Source of the DNA: Burkholderia territorii
GTDB lineage: Bacteria; Pseudomonadota; Gammaproteobacteria; Burkholderiales; Burkholderiaceae
DNA: 64,000 nucleotides
Assembly: GCF_902833055.1 (NCBI RefSeq)
Contig: NZ_CADFEJ010000027.1
Location: forward strand, 1 to 64,000
Reading direction: 5' to 3'
Shown piece by piece: positions 18,814 through 27,148 of this stretch. The position numbers and the translations under genes were made by a program. A model generated the notes under the pieces. It was given only the letters and a program-made list of their open reading frames with translations, did no database searches and was not told where the DNA came from. Position 1 is the stretch's first letter. Every line of letters begins with the position of its first letter.

Positions 18814-18842
18814 CTTTTGTGACGCTAAGTTAGCGACAAAAG
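18814..18842. promoter_or_regulatory. palindrome upstream of repA, candidate RepA autoregulatory operator
   Basis: CTTTTGT-ga-CGCTAA is followed by its near-perfect complement TTAGCG-a-CAAAAG. It lies about 90 bp before the repA start and just after the last iteron. Rep_3 initiators commonly repress their own gene from an inverted repeat in this position. Confidence 0.55.
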
Positions 18843-18933
18843 TGAAAGTGATACTGGAGAAGAGGGCGTTGCTCGATCTTTTGAAAAGGTATAAAGTCCG
18901 CCATCAACACGGTCACCTTCTCCGGACATCACG

Positions 18934-20250
18934 ATGCCGCGCAAGCCCGCAATCAAAGGCTCCGACAAGCAGGTCTCGCTATTTCAGACGCCCGAGCCGC
19001 CCGATCTGCTGCGCAAGGCGGTCCAGGCAATTCACATCGCTCCAAAGTCCGGAAAGATCGGTCTGCAGCAGCGCAAGATGTTCAGCTCGCTGATCAAGAA
19101 CGCCCTTCGTCAGGAAGCGTTCGAGCCTGGCCGGACAAGCTTTTCGATCTCGATCGCCGCGCTGTCACACGAGAGCGGGTTGAACAGCAACAACACGAAG
19201 TACGTGAAGGACACTGTCAACTCGCTGATCAGTACCGTCGTCAACTGGGACTACCTTGCCGCGGACCGCTCGACGGTGTGGAAGGCGTCGGGCCTGCTCG
19301 CGGGCGCCGAGCTCGAGCAATCGGTGCTGAAGTACAGCTTCTCCGACCAGATTCGCAGCGAACTGCTCAATCCCGAAATCTACGCGCTCATCGATATGCG
19401 GATCGCGCGCGAGTTTCGGCGTTCGCACTCGCTTGCCCTTTGGGAAAACACGGTGCGCTACGAGGGGATCGGCATCACGGCCAAGATTCCGCTGCCGAAA
19501 TTCCGTGATCTCATTCTCGGTCAGGACAAAGCGTCGCAGTCTTACAAGGAATACAAGCTCTTCAAGAGCAAGGTCCTGGTGCCGTGCATTCAGGAGGTGA
19601 ACGAAGTTTCCGACCATACGCTCGAGCTGATCGAACACAAGTCAGGTCGGAGCGTGGAGGCCGTGCAGTTCAAGGTGACCCGCAAGCAGAGCGCGGATAC
19701 GGTCGAGGAAGGCGACGTCAAGAACGAAGCCCTCGTCGACGAGGTCGCCAAGTTCGGTATCCCGCGCTCGGAAGCGCGTCGGTTGATCACGCAATATGGT
19801 GTGCAGCGCATCAAGGCGGCAATTGCCTATACGCTCAATCGGACTACGAAGAAGAACGCAGCGCCGGTCGACAATGTGGCCGCGTATTTCCGCAAGGCTC
19901 TCACGCACGGGTATACGTTGGCCGATGGGCAGGGGACCGAAACGGCCGCGCCGGCAAAGGAATCCGCGCAGAGCAAGCAGGAACAGATTCGCGACAAATA
20001 TCTGGCCGCCAAGGTCGATGAGGCCGGCGCGTATTTCCGCGAGCTGGAGATCGACGACCAGACCAAGCTGATCGAGCGCTACAACGAAACGGTGGCCGGT
20101 TCGAAAGATCTCACGCTGTCGCCGAAGAAGAAGGCGAGCAAGCTGGCGCAAACCAGCTTCTTCCGGTGGCTGGCGCTCGACACCTGGGGTGAACCGACCT
20201 CGGACGACTTGCTGGAATTCCTGCTGAAGAGCAGCCTCGCGACCAACTGA
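18934..20250 (+). CDS. repA: replication initiator protein, Rep_3/RepB family
   Basis: A 438-aa initiator that should bind the upstream iterons and open the origin. Residues about 35-150 and 150-260 form the two winged-helix domains of the Rep_3 family (IALSHESGLNSNNTKYVKDTVNSLISTVVNWDY; IPLPKFRDLILGQD with YKEYKLFKSKVLVPCIQEVNE). The C-terminal 180 residues are a basic helical extension (SEARRLITQYGVQRIKAAIAYT) ending in a short domain with FFRWLALDTWGE. The ATG at 18934 follows a TATAAA-containing promoter-like segment. Its terminator is shared with the convergent parB. The long C-terminus fits megaplasmid and secondary-chromosome initiators. Confidence 0.9.
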   Translation: MPRKPAIKGSDKQVSLFQTPEPPDLLRKAVQAIHIAPKSGKIGLQQRKMFSSLIKNALRQEAFEPGRTSFSISIAALSHESGLNSNNTKYVKDTVNSLISTVVNWDYLAADRSTVWKASGLLAGAELEQSVLKYSFSDQIRSELLNPEIYALIDMRIAREFRRSHSLALWENTVRYEGIGITAKIPLPKFRDLILGQDKASQSYKEYKLFKSKVLVPCIQEVNEVSDHTLELIEHKSGRSVEAVQFKVTRKQSADTVEEGDVKNEALVDEVAKFGIPRSEARRLITQYGVQRIKAAIAYTLNRTTKKNAAPVDNVAAYFRKALTHGYTLADGQGTETAAPAKESAQSKQEQIRDKYLAAKVDEAGAYFRELEIDDQTKLIERYNETVAGSKDLTLSPKKKASKLAQTSFFRWLALDTWGEPTSDDLLEFLLKSSLATN

Positions 20251-20255
20251 TCGAG

Positions 20256-20324
20256 GCCTCGCTGCCTGCCACGCGGCGTGCACCGGACTTTGTCCGGCGG
20301 CATGCCACCATGCAGGTGCGAGGC
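20256..20324. terminator. bidirectional terminator between repA and parB
   Basis: An outer stem GCCTCGC/GCGAGGC encloses an inner CCGGAC-TTT-GTCCGG hairpin. It is followed on the plus strand by TTTGTTTTGG and sits between two convergent genes. Confidence 0.65.
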
Positions 20325-20344
20325 TTTGTTTTGGACCCCTTCCT

Positions 20345-21376
20345 TTACTTCTGCGCCGCTCCCGCCAGTTCGGCGACATAGGCGTCGATCACGGTCTTGA
20401 GCCGGTCGGCGAGCGCTTCCTGTTGGGACGCATCGACTCCCTTCAGTTGCAGATCGAGCCGCCCGTCCGGATAAGTCTTCAACTGACCGATCGCGCGTGA
20501 TTCGAGCGTGAAATCGTGGCGAACGCTGTAACGCGTACGCCCCGTCTTCTTGTTGCCCTCGCTCTGCGCGCGCAGGAAGTTCTCAAGATCGCGCACCGAC
20601 TTTTTCCGGTCGATCACTGCCGTGAGCAGACGGTCGGCCGCCGGTTCGCCCAGGCGCTCGAAAATCAGTTTCAGGAAGTACGCGGCCTGCAGCCCGACCA
20701 CATCGTTCGCGCTCGCCATCCGTTCGAGCAGCGTGTTCGGCAGTGCGTTCAGCGACAGCGTCTTGCTGATCGACGCCTTGTCCTTGCCGATTTTCTCCGC
20801 GAGCGTGTTCTGGTCGGGGAAGACCTTTTCGTCGAGGAGACGCTTCCACGCGACCGCATCGTCGAAGATGGTCTGACGTTCGTGGTCGTGGTTCGCGCGA
20901 TACGCGATCGTATAGAGCTGCTCGGGGGTGTGATCCGTTCGGAATGTCGCGTTGATCGTTTCGTCGCCGTTGATGCTCGTCGCACGCAAGCGGCGTTGTC
21001 CGTCGATCACGACGAGCTTGCCCGGAAATTCCGGCAGGCGCGTGACCTTGATCGGCTCGATCTGCCCTTCCCGCTTCAGCGTCAGTGCGAGCTCGTGCAA
21101 GCTCGACTCGGAATAGAACACGCGCGGGTTGAACGGGTTCGGGATGCAGTCCTTGACCGCAACCTTCTGCGGAGCGCCGAGATCGAGGGCGTCGGCGGGC
21201 GTGGCAGTGGCTGGGGCGACGGCAGTCGTGGCTTCGGCCCCAGGATTGGTCGTGGCCGCCGGCTCGGGCAGGCGCGTTTCCAGCGCCGCGTTTTCCTGTG
21301 CGAGCCCGCGCAGCAAGCCCGCTGCGAGATGCAGGTTGCCGGTCGGCTTCTTCTCTTTCGATGTGTCCTTAGCCAT
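20345..21376 (-). CDS. parB: chromosome/plasmid partitioning protein ParB
   Basis: A 343-aa ParB. After a Pro/Ala-rich N-terminal linker (residues about 20-75) comes the ParB/Srx nucleotide-binding domain, with IPNPFNPR, LKREGQIEPIKV and the GQRRLRA motif that binds CTP in this family. A helix-turn-helix (NTLAEKIGKDKASISKTLSL) then gives parS specificity, and a basic C-terminal dimerisation domain ends the protein. The start at 21376 overlaps the end of parA by 8 bp (CATGGCTAA), so the genes are coupled. It should load on the nearby GTTGTCACGTGACAAC sites. Confidence 0.93.
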   Translation of the reverse strand: MAKDTSKEKKPTGNLHLAAGLLRGLAQENAALETRLPEPAATTNPGAEATTAVAPATATPADALDLGAPQKVAVKDCIPNPFNPRVFYSESSLHELALTLKREGQIEPIKVTRLPEFPGKLVVIDGQRRLRATSINGDETINATFRTDHTPEQLYTIAYRANHDHERQTIFDDAVAWKRLLDEKVFPDQNTLAEKIGKDKASISKTLSLNALPNTLLERMASANDVVGLQAAYFLKLIFERLGEPAADRLLTAVIDRKKSVRDLENFLRAQSEGNKKTGRTRYSVRHDFTLESRAIGQLKTYPDGRLDLQLKGVDASQQEALADRLKTVIDAYVAELAGAAQK

Positions 21377-22064
21377 GAGCGGTTCCGGTAGCGCGCGTCG
21401 ACGCGATGTATTGGGCCATTTCGGTGACCAGCTTCTCGATTTCCGCACGGGCTTCCTTCAGCCCCTTCAGATATCGATTGTGATGATGAATCGTGGTGCC
21501 GAGCGCGAACGTCTGCCGATAGACCTCACGTTGCGCGATCTGGCTATCAAGCAGATGCTCCCCTATTTCTTCTGCTTTTAGAATTTTTAAAATTTCTTCT
21601 CGCATTTTAGTTTTTCCATTGACGCTATTCAGCATCAGCGCAGAAGATAAATTAGGGTTACGAACGGCACGCATCGACTCGATCATGCGAATCATCGCGA
21701 CCGTGCTGTACAGGTCGGCCGGCGACGGCGACAGCGGCACGAGGCAGAAATCGGCGACTTCGAGCACGGACGCGATGCGGGGGTCTTCGAGGTTGCCGGG
21801 GCAGTCGACCACGATTACATCGAAGTTTGCATCCTGCTTCTTGATTTCGCCGCCGATACCGCGACCGGCCGGCGCCAGTGAAAGAACCGTCATCGGAAGC
21901 GTATTTTCGCCGCTCGTCACCCATCTGACCGATGTGCCCTGGGGGTCGGCATCGATCAAGGCAACTTTGTTACCGCCCGCTTCGAACGCCGCAGCGATAT
22001 TGACGGAGATAGTGGTCTTTCCAGTACCACCTTTTTGATTGCTAACGGCGATCTTGAAAGCCAT
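21369..22064 (-). CDS. parA: partitioning ATPase ParA
   Basis: A 231-aa ParA of the short type without an N-terminal DNA-binding domain. The deviant Walker A motif KGGTGKTT is at residues 11-18, Walker A' is LIDADPQGTS, and Walker B is VIVVDCPG. It drives segregation with ParB and sits first in the parAB operon. Residues about 135-165 are encoded by an unusually AT-rich stretch (21570-21660, many AAA, ATT and TTA codons), unlike the rest of the gene. The first parS-like site lies 95 bp upstream of its start, suggesting ParB-mediated control of the promoter. Confidence 0.93.
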   Translation of the reverse strand: MAFKIAVSNQKGGTGKTTISVNIAAAFEAGGNKVALIDADPQGTSVRWVTSGENTLPMTVLSLAPAGRGIGGEIKKQDANFDVIVVDCPGNLEDPRIASVLEVADFCLVPLSPSPADLYSTVAMIRMIESMRAVRNPNLSSALMLNSVNGKTKMREEILKILKAEEIGEHLLDSQIAQREVYRQTFALGTTIHHHNRYLKGLKEARAEIEKLVTEMAQYIASTRATGTAHG

Positions 22065-22158
22065 TAAATTCCTCCAACGAGTTTTCGTAAATATAGGGAG
22101 TTATCGCGCGAAAGTCCAGAAAAGTGTGATATGGCGAGACTGTTTTTTTCTGGATGTT

Positions 22159-22174
22159 GTTGTCACGTGACAAA
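22159..22174. promoter_or_regulatory. parS-like site 1
   Basis: GTTGTCACGTGACAAA: the 14-bp palindromic core is perfect and only the last base departs from the full 16-bp palindrome. It is the closest site to parA. Confidence 0.8.
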
Positions 22175-22390
22175 CTGGAGGGACTGCAACAAGTTCTTTG
22201 AATTGGCGATAAGAGAAATATAAGCAGATGGCATTTCGTTCGCGGCCAGCCGCACGGATGAGGTGCTGAGGACTCGCCGTCGGATGCGACCTTGGGGCAC
22301 TGAGCTTCGCGCGAAAAAGGAGTCCGTTGTCGCTGGCAATTTCGCATAATTTGGCGATCGGCTCGGAATTCGGCGCCGGCCACGACACCG

Positions 22391-22406
22391 GTTGTCACGT
22401 GACAAG
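22391..22406. promoter_or_regulatory. parS-like site 2
   Basis: GTTGTCACGTGACAAG, one end mismatch from the perfect palindrome. Confidence 0.8.
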
Positions 22407-22544
22407 TCGGTCGAATGGCCAGGATTCGACTGCTCTGGCGCGCAGATTGAGCGCGCGACGGTAACGGAGATGACGGTTTCTTCCTCGGCGGTTAGTACAA
22501 TGAGGAGCGTTCACAAATTGCGGTTGCCATTGCAATTGATGCCG

Positions 22545-22560
22545 GTTGTTACGTGACAAC
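22545..22560. promoter_or_regulatory. parS-like site 3
   Basis: GTTGTTACGTGACAAC, one internal mismatch (C to T at position 6). Confidence 0.75.
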
Positions 22561-22700
22561 CAGCCGATGCGTCAACTCCGAACATAGCCGACTGTCTCAA
22601 TACGGCCGCTGGACACGCTGCGATGTGAAGAATTTCAGGCACCACGTGAAGTGATTGTGGTTCCTTGCGGCTGAACGCTTAAATACAAGTCGAGGGGGTC

Positions 22701-22716
22701 GTTGTCACGTGACAAC
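22701..22716. promoter_or_regulatory. parS-like site 4
   Basis: GTTGTCACGTGACAAC, a perfect 16-bp palindrome. Confidence 0.85.
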
Positions 22717-23415
22717 CAATGCGGCTCTGTGGCGGAGGGGTGTTTTGATATTGGCGCGGCATTTCTCTGCGACGATTCGGTGACGACGGAGAGGATGTGT
22801 CGGCGAGCCGAACTTGAGGGCCGCTATGTCGTCCGCGCAGAGTTATATCGTGCGCATACTCCGCGGCGCAGCGTGCGCGCTCAACATCCAATGGCGGCAG
22901 GTATCTACAAGATTGATATGGCCCTAATAAATGGCCCCCTATCTACCGACGCTCGCGATGGGAAGGGAAGGGGGCGGGATATTGATTTCGGAGTACCGCT
23001 GGCCAGCCGATGGTTCAAGTAGCGGAATCGCCTGATACAGGCTTGATGGGCTTGGGGGGACCCAGATTCCGCCACATCGACGATGTGAGACAGGCAAATC
23101 AGTCCGCGTGAAACAATTCTTCTAAAACGCTAGGTGCTCGGAAACCCTTGCTGGGCAATGAGTTACGCCACTTTCTTCATGTTGTTTCACGCCAATCAGG
23201 CACTTGCACTCCGCGAAATAGGGGTCATGACGCCGACGGCCGCTATTGGCTCACGGCGGTAGCGGCTTAATCACTTTTCGTATCACATGAAACGTATTTC
23301 GTGGTGATTGATACGCTCTAAGTGGCGGCGGGCTGTCGGCTCGAAGTGCTCAGGATCTAAAGACTTGTTCGGGGCAGGGCGGAATTCAACGGAGGCAGCG
23401 TACTCTTCGTCGCCA

Positions 23416-23431
23416 GTTGTCACGTGACAAC
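23416..23431. promoter_or_regulatory. parS-like site 5
   Basis: GTTGTCACGTGACAAC, a perfect 16-bp palindrome, 700 bp beyond site 4 and the farthest of the cluster from parA. Confidence 0.85.
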
Positions 23432-23822
23432 GCCTCGCGCCAACAGCATCGGATTGCAAACTGCAGATGTCACGAGAAATCGAATCGGGGGCTAGGCCGA
23501 TACCGAATCTACAAGCCCCAAAAACGCGGCGTTGCGCTAAGGCAAATTTGTGGACGACCGCAGATCGCCTTCGGTGAATTTAACGCGTGTGCACCACAGC
23601 GCGGACGGAGCGGAAAATGCAGACTTCCGCTCGAGCGGCTGATGCGCATCGCCGAAATCGTATCGAGTGTGTATCGCTCAGTCTTCGCCCGACGTCCGCT
23701 ACCGGGCGCGATTGAGCATCGTTGCCGATCATCCGCGCAATGAGCGCGCCACCAGGCCCGTTACCACGACGAAAATTCGATACCGCAGCGCCTCCTAAGG
23801 GGCGCCGCCGTGGCCTGCGAAC

Positions 23823-24950
23823 CTACTTCGTCGCCTGCGATGCGCACAATTGCAGCCACCGGCGCGTCTTCGTTGCAGGCCCCTTTATTGGCGCATCGAC
23901 CGTTCGCCACCAACGTTCACCGCGATGCGGCACATCCAGATCGAGTCGCTCGCCCATCCGCGGTGTCGACAGTTCAACGCCGCGTACCATTGCCAGCGCC
24001 GTGACGCGCTCGAATGGTTCTTGCCAACGGTGCAGCGCGAGATCGAACGTACCGTTATGAATCGGCACCAGCGTGCGACCGCGCAAATCGATGTGCGCTT
24101 GAACGGTTTCTTCCGGCTGCATGTGTACGCAGGGCCATTGCGGGTCGTATGCCCCGGTCTCGATCAGCGTCACGTCGAAGGGCCCAAGCCGTTCGCCGAT
24201 TGTCCGGAAACCATCGAAATAGCCGGTGTCGCCGCTGAAGAACACCCGCAGATCGTCGTCGGCGATGACCCATGACGCCCAAAGCGTGCTGTTGCCGTCG
24301 AACAGGCTGCGTCCGGAGAAGTGCTGTGCCGGTGTCGCGGTGAGCGTCAGGCCATCGACGTCGACACTCTGCCACCAGTCGAGCTGACGTACTTTTTTCG
24401 CGTCGATACCCCATTCGATCAGGCGGTCGCCGACGCCCAGCGTCGTGACGAACACGCTGGTGGTGGCCGCAAGCGTTAGCACCGTGTCGCGGTCGAGGTG
24501 ATCGTAGTGATCGTGCGACAGGATCACGCCACGCAACGGCGGGAGGTCCTCGAGCGTGATCGGCGGTGCATGGAAACGCTTCGGGCCGACGCGCCGGAAC
24601 GGCGATGCGCGTTCTGCAAATACCGGGTCGGTCAGCCAGAATTCGCCGCGTAGTTTCAGTAGCAGCGTGGAGTGCCCCAGCCGATACAGGCTGCGATCGG
24701 GCGCCGCGTCGAGCTGCTCGCGAGTCAGTGAATCGATAGGCAATGCGCCCGTCGGAACCGTGTTGCTTGGTTTGTTGACCAGCATGTTCCACGCGATGCC
24801 GAGCGTCTTGCCGAAACCTTCGGCAGGCCGCGGCGCAACGTTGCTGAAGCGCATGCCGTTGTGCTGCGGCGACTCGCCGGACAATGTGCGGCCGCGCCTG
24901 GCGGCGGCGAAACCCAATACGCGGTGAAGAAATACGAGAGGCGAAGCCAT
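23823..24950 (-). CDS. MBL-fold metal-dependent hydrolase (UlaG/NAPE-PLD-like)
   Basis: A 375-aa metallo-beta-lactamase-fold protein of the UlaG/NAPE-PLD-like type. The metal motif HDHYDHLD is preceded by GVILS, and further ligands are seen in FFSGDTGYFDG and in PIHNGTFDLALH. The N-terminal 90 residues before LGHSTLLLKL match proteins often annotated as outer-membrane or lipid-related hydrolases, and residues 5-20 are only weakly hydrophobic. The start at 24950 lies 83 bp from a divergent TetR gene, so that regulator probably controls it. The substrate is not deducible. Confidence 0.85.
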   Translation of the reverse strand: MASPLVFLHRVLGFAAARRGRTLSGESPQHNGMRFSNVAPRPAEGFGKTLGIAWNMLVNKPSNTVPTGALPIDSLTREQLDAAPDRSLYRLGHSTLLLKLRGEFWLTDPVFAERASPFRRVGPKRFHAPPITLEDLPPLRGVILSHDHYDHLDRDTVLTLAATTSVFVTTLGVGDRLIEWGIDAKKVRQLDWWQSVDVDGLTLTATPAQHFSGRSLFDGNSTLWASWVIADDDLRVFFSGDTGYFDGFRTIGERLGPFDVTLIETGAYDPQWPCVHMQPEETVQAHIDLRGRTLVPIHNGTFDLALHRWQEPFERVTALAMVRGVELSTPRMGERLDLDVPHRGERWWRTVDAPIKGPATKTRRWLQLCASQATK

Positions 24951-24988
24951 GTCGATTCGTCCGGAAGAGAAAGTACACCGGGCAGTGT

Positions 24989-25013
24989 AGTTTATCCGTG
25001 GGAAAAGTAAACT
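24989..25013. promoter_or_regulatory. palindrome in TetR/MBL divergent promoter
   Basis: AGTTTA-13 nt-TAAACT, an inverted repeat in the 83-bp gap between the MBL hydrolase gene and the TetR gene. It is a plausible TetR operator. Confidence 0.5.
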
Positions 25014-25033
25014 GATGGGTGTAAAATTTTTCA

Positions 25034-25687
25034 ATGGACACGAGCACTTCCCCTCAACGGCTGACCGACCGAAAGCGTGCGGCGATACTCGCCGCGGCGA
25101 TCGACGAATTCCTCGCGGCCGGCTACGACGCGACCAGCATGGACCGCATCGCCGCGCGCGCGGACGTGTCGAAGCGCACCGTCTACAACCACTTCGCAGG
25201 AAAGGAGGCGTTGTTCGCGGCAATCCTGCATCAGCTATGGGACACAACGCTGACCGCCGCCGCGCCGGCCTTCCGTGCCGACGTGCCGCTGCGCGACCAA
25301 CTGCTTGCACTACTGGACCGCAAGTTGCGGTTGCTGAGCGACGAAGCGTTTCTTGCACTCGCCCGCGTTGCAATCGGTGCAGTCATCCACTCTCCGGAAC
25401 GCGCACGCGACATGGTCGAGCGCATGGGCGAGCGCGAAGAAGACGTGACGATCTGGATTCGTGCGGCCGCGGCGGCTGGCCGATTGTCGGTGACCGATCC
25501 CGTATTCGCCGCGCATCAACTGCATGGGCTCGTGAAGGCATTCGCGTTCTGGCCGCAGGTGACGATGGGCCAGCCACCACTCGGGGCCCAGGAACAACGG
25601 AAGGTCGCGGAAACGGCTGCCGACATGTTTCTTGCCTACTACGCGCGCGCCGATCACGCTGGTATGCCACGTATCGCGCAGGACTGA
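25034..25687 (+). CDS. TetR/AcrR-family regulator
   Basis: A 217-aa TetR protein. The N-terminal helix-turn-helix is textbook: AAILAAAIDEFLAAGYDATSMDRIAARADVSKRTVYNHFAGKEALF. The C-terminal ligand domain starts near residue 75 and contains the TetR_C-like LLDRKLRLLSDEAFLALARV segment. It is divergent from the MBL hydrolase gene with an intervening palindrome, suggesting it represses both genes. The flavodoxin-like gene follows 167 bp downstream on the same strand and may be read from a separate promoter. Confidence 0.9.
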   Translation: MDTSTSPQRLTDRKRAAILAAAIDEFLAAGYDATSMDRIAARADVSKRTVYNHFAGKEALFAAILHQLWDTTLTAAAPAFRADVPLRDQLLALLDRKLRLLSDEAFLALARVAIGAVIHSPERARDMVERMGEREEDVTIWIRAAAAAGRLSVTDPVFAAHQLHGLVKAFAFWPQVTMGQPPLGAQEQRKVAETAADMFLAYYARADHAGMPRIAQD

Positions 25688-25854
25688 TGGCGCGTCGTGC
25701 GAGGCGCGACGCAGAACAGTTGTCGACATCCGTAGCACGAGCCCATCCTCTCCCTCGAAAAAGCGCCGCACTGGCACACACGTCGACGTAGCCGGATTGA
25801 ACCGTACCGACGCGTGTGGCAAGTGCAAATCAAACCGACCGCGAGCGAAAACCG

Positions 25855-26346
25855 ATGAAGACGCTGTTGATCGTCTATCACACGATGACCGGAGGCACGC
25901 AGCAGATGGCCGAAGCGGCTGCGGATGCCGCGCGTGAGCAACCCGGCGTCGACGTCAGGTTGCAACGCGCAGATGCGACCAGCGCGGACGACGTGCTCGC
26001 CGCCGACGCCTACCTGTTCGCTACGCCGGAAAATCTCGCTGCGATGTCCGGGCTGATGAAGGACTTCTTCGATCGCTGTTACTACGCCGCGCTCGATCGC
26101 GTGAACGGTCGCCCTTATGCGGCGATGATTTGTGCCGGCAGCGATGGACAGAACGCGCTGCGCCAGATCGACAGGATCGCGACCGGATGGCGGCTCAAGA
26201 ATGTGGCGCCGGGCCTGATCGTCTGCACCCATGCGCAAACCCCTGAGCGGATCCTCGCGCCGAAGACTATCGGCAGCGACGATCTCGCGCGTTGCGCGGA
26301 GGTCGGAGCAGGGCTTGCTGCGGGTCTTGCGCTCGGCGTGTTTTGA
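25855..26346 (+). CDS. flavodoxin-like FMN-binding protein
   Basis: A 163-aa flavodoxin/NAD(P)H-dependent oxidoreductase-like protein. It begins MKTLLIVYHTMTGGTQQMAEA, the phosphate-binding loop of the FMN site, followed by AYLFATPENLAAMSGLMKDFFDR (isoalloxazine loop) and AAMICAGSDGQNALRQI. The start at 25855 is preferred over an in-frame start 39 bp upstream because it begins right at the first beta strand. It is probably a cytoplasmic reductase or electron carrier. There is no obvious partner gene, and a long non-coding stretch follows. Confidence 0.85.
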   Translation: MKTLLIVYHTMTGGTQQMAEAAADAAREQPGVDVRLQRADATSADDVLAADAYLFATPENLAAMSGLMKDFFDRCYYAALDRVNGRPYAAMICAGSDGQNALRQIDRIATGWRLKNVAPGLIVCTHAQTPERILAPKTIGSDDLARCAEVGAGLAAGLALGVF

Positions 26347-27148
26347 CTGCCGGTAATCAAGCCGACCGAAGCCGAGCCGCGGACGTGCACAATGACCGGA
26401 GCGCGACACTTGTCGTGCGGCACCCGATTGCAGTGGATTCCGCAGACGCGCACTGTTCGATCGTGCGCCGATGCGCAGTCCGCCGATCGCCCAAAGCGTG
26501 TCGCCGCCTCACGAACATCGTGCATAAGGGCGGGGCTTGATGAACCTGGATACTGTGCCCGCGGGCATGTCGGTGTCGAAGACCAGTGTCGCGCGGAGGT
26601 TGTGATAACGGTTGTGCGATCGAGGATAGATGTGGACGCAACTAATAGAATGCGCGACGGCAATCGAGCAAACCTGCCACGCCGCACGAATCGTATGTGC
26701 GAGCCGGAACTCTCGGAGATGCGGGCAGCGCATATCGCGTCTTCGCTATCCGCGTCCATTGCTTACCATTTCGTACTGTGGAACAACCGACGCGTCGCGT
26801 GATCGGTGCAGCATGGCCGAAATCCCGCCACTAACGACACTACGTAACGCGACGGTCGATGCACCGCGAAAACGCAGCGATAATGCGCAGCACGACCGCG
26901 CGGACGCATTGCCGTTGCCCCGGATTCGTCAAATGCGAACCGGTGAGTCAGCCGACGGCCGCGCGTACCGGTATACTTCCACTCCTGCCTTTGTCCGGCA
27001 TCGTGGCCGGTGCCTGAAACAGTGGTGGTGGCGATGCGGCCCCGCAATGATCCGCGTCGGTGGCAGACGAGCCGCAGGCGATGCGGCAAACGCCGATGTG
27101 CGGAATGGCTGCACGAACCACACCTTATATTCCTGGTGGATTGAATTT
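26347..27148. other. 800-bp intergenic region
   Basis: No supported gene. Frames open on both strands are short, overlap each other and lack family features. The promoter of the ProQ-domain gene must lie at its right end. Base composition is slightly lower in GC than neighbouring genes. Confidence 0.5.

Larger units (their letters stand above)
17800..18933. other. predicted origin of replication (oriV/ori of secondary replicon)
   Basis: The region combines the iteron array, an AT-rich stretch around 17985-18060, one DnaA-box-like site at 18183-18191 and a palindrome before repA. Its position immediately before a replication initiator gene, with parAB and parS beyond it, supports an origin. 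The exact melting site cannot be fixed by eye. Confidence 0.85.
22065..23822. other. centromere-like gene-free region
   Basis: About 1.76 kb without a supported gene. It carries the parA promoter and the five parS-like palindromes listed separately. Several open frames cross it, but none shows a family match or a ribosome-binding site, and two of them begin inside a parS palindrome. The region therefore looks like a dedicated partition site. Confidence 0.75.

Noticed and set aside
22702-23022. Plus-strand frame of about 107 codons in the parS region
   Set aside because: Its start lies inside a parS palindrome and it has no family features.
23100-23300. GTGAAAC and CATGAAAC sequences suggesting chromosome-type parS (GTTTCACGTGAAAC)
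   Set aside because: Only half matches; no full 14-bp palindrome of that type is present in the window.
22065-23822. Repeated palindromes as a possible CRISPR array
   Set aside because: The repeats are short 16-bp palindromes at irregular distances with no spacers of constant length and no cas genes.
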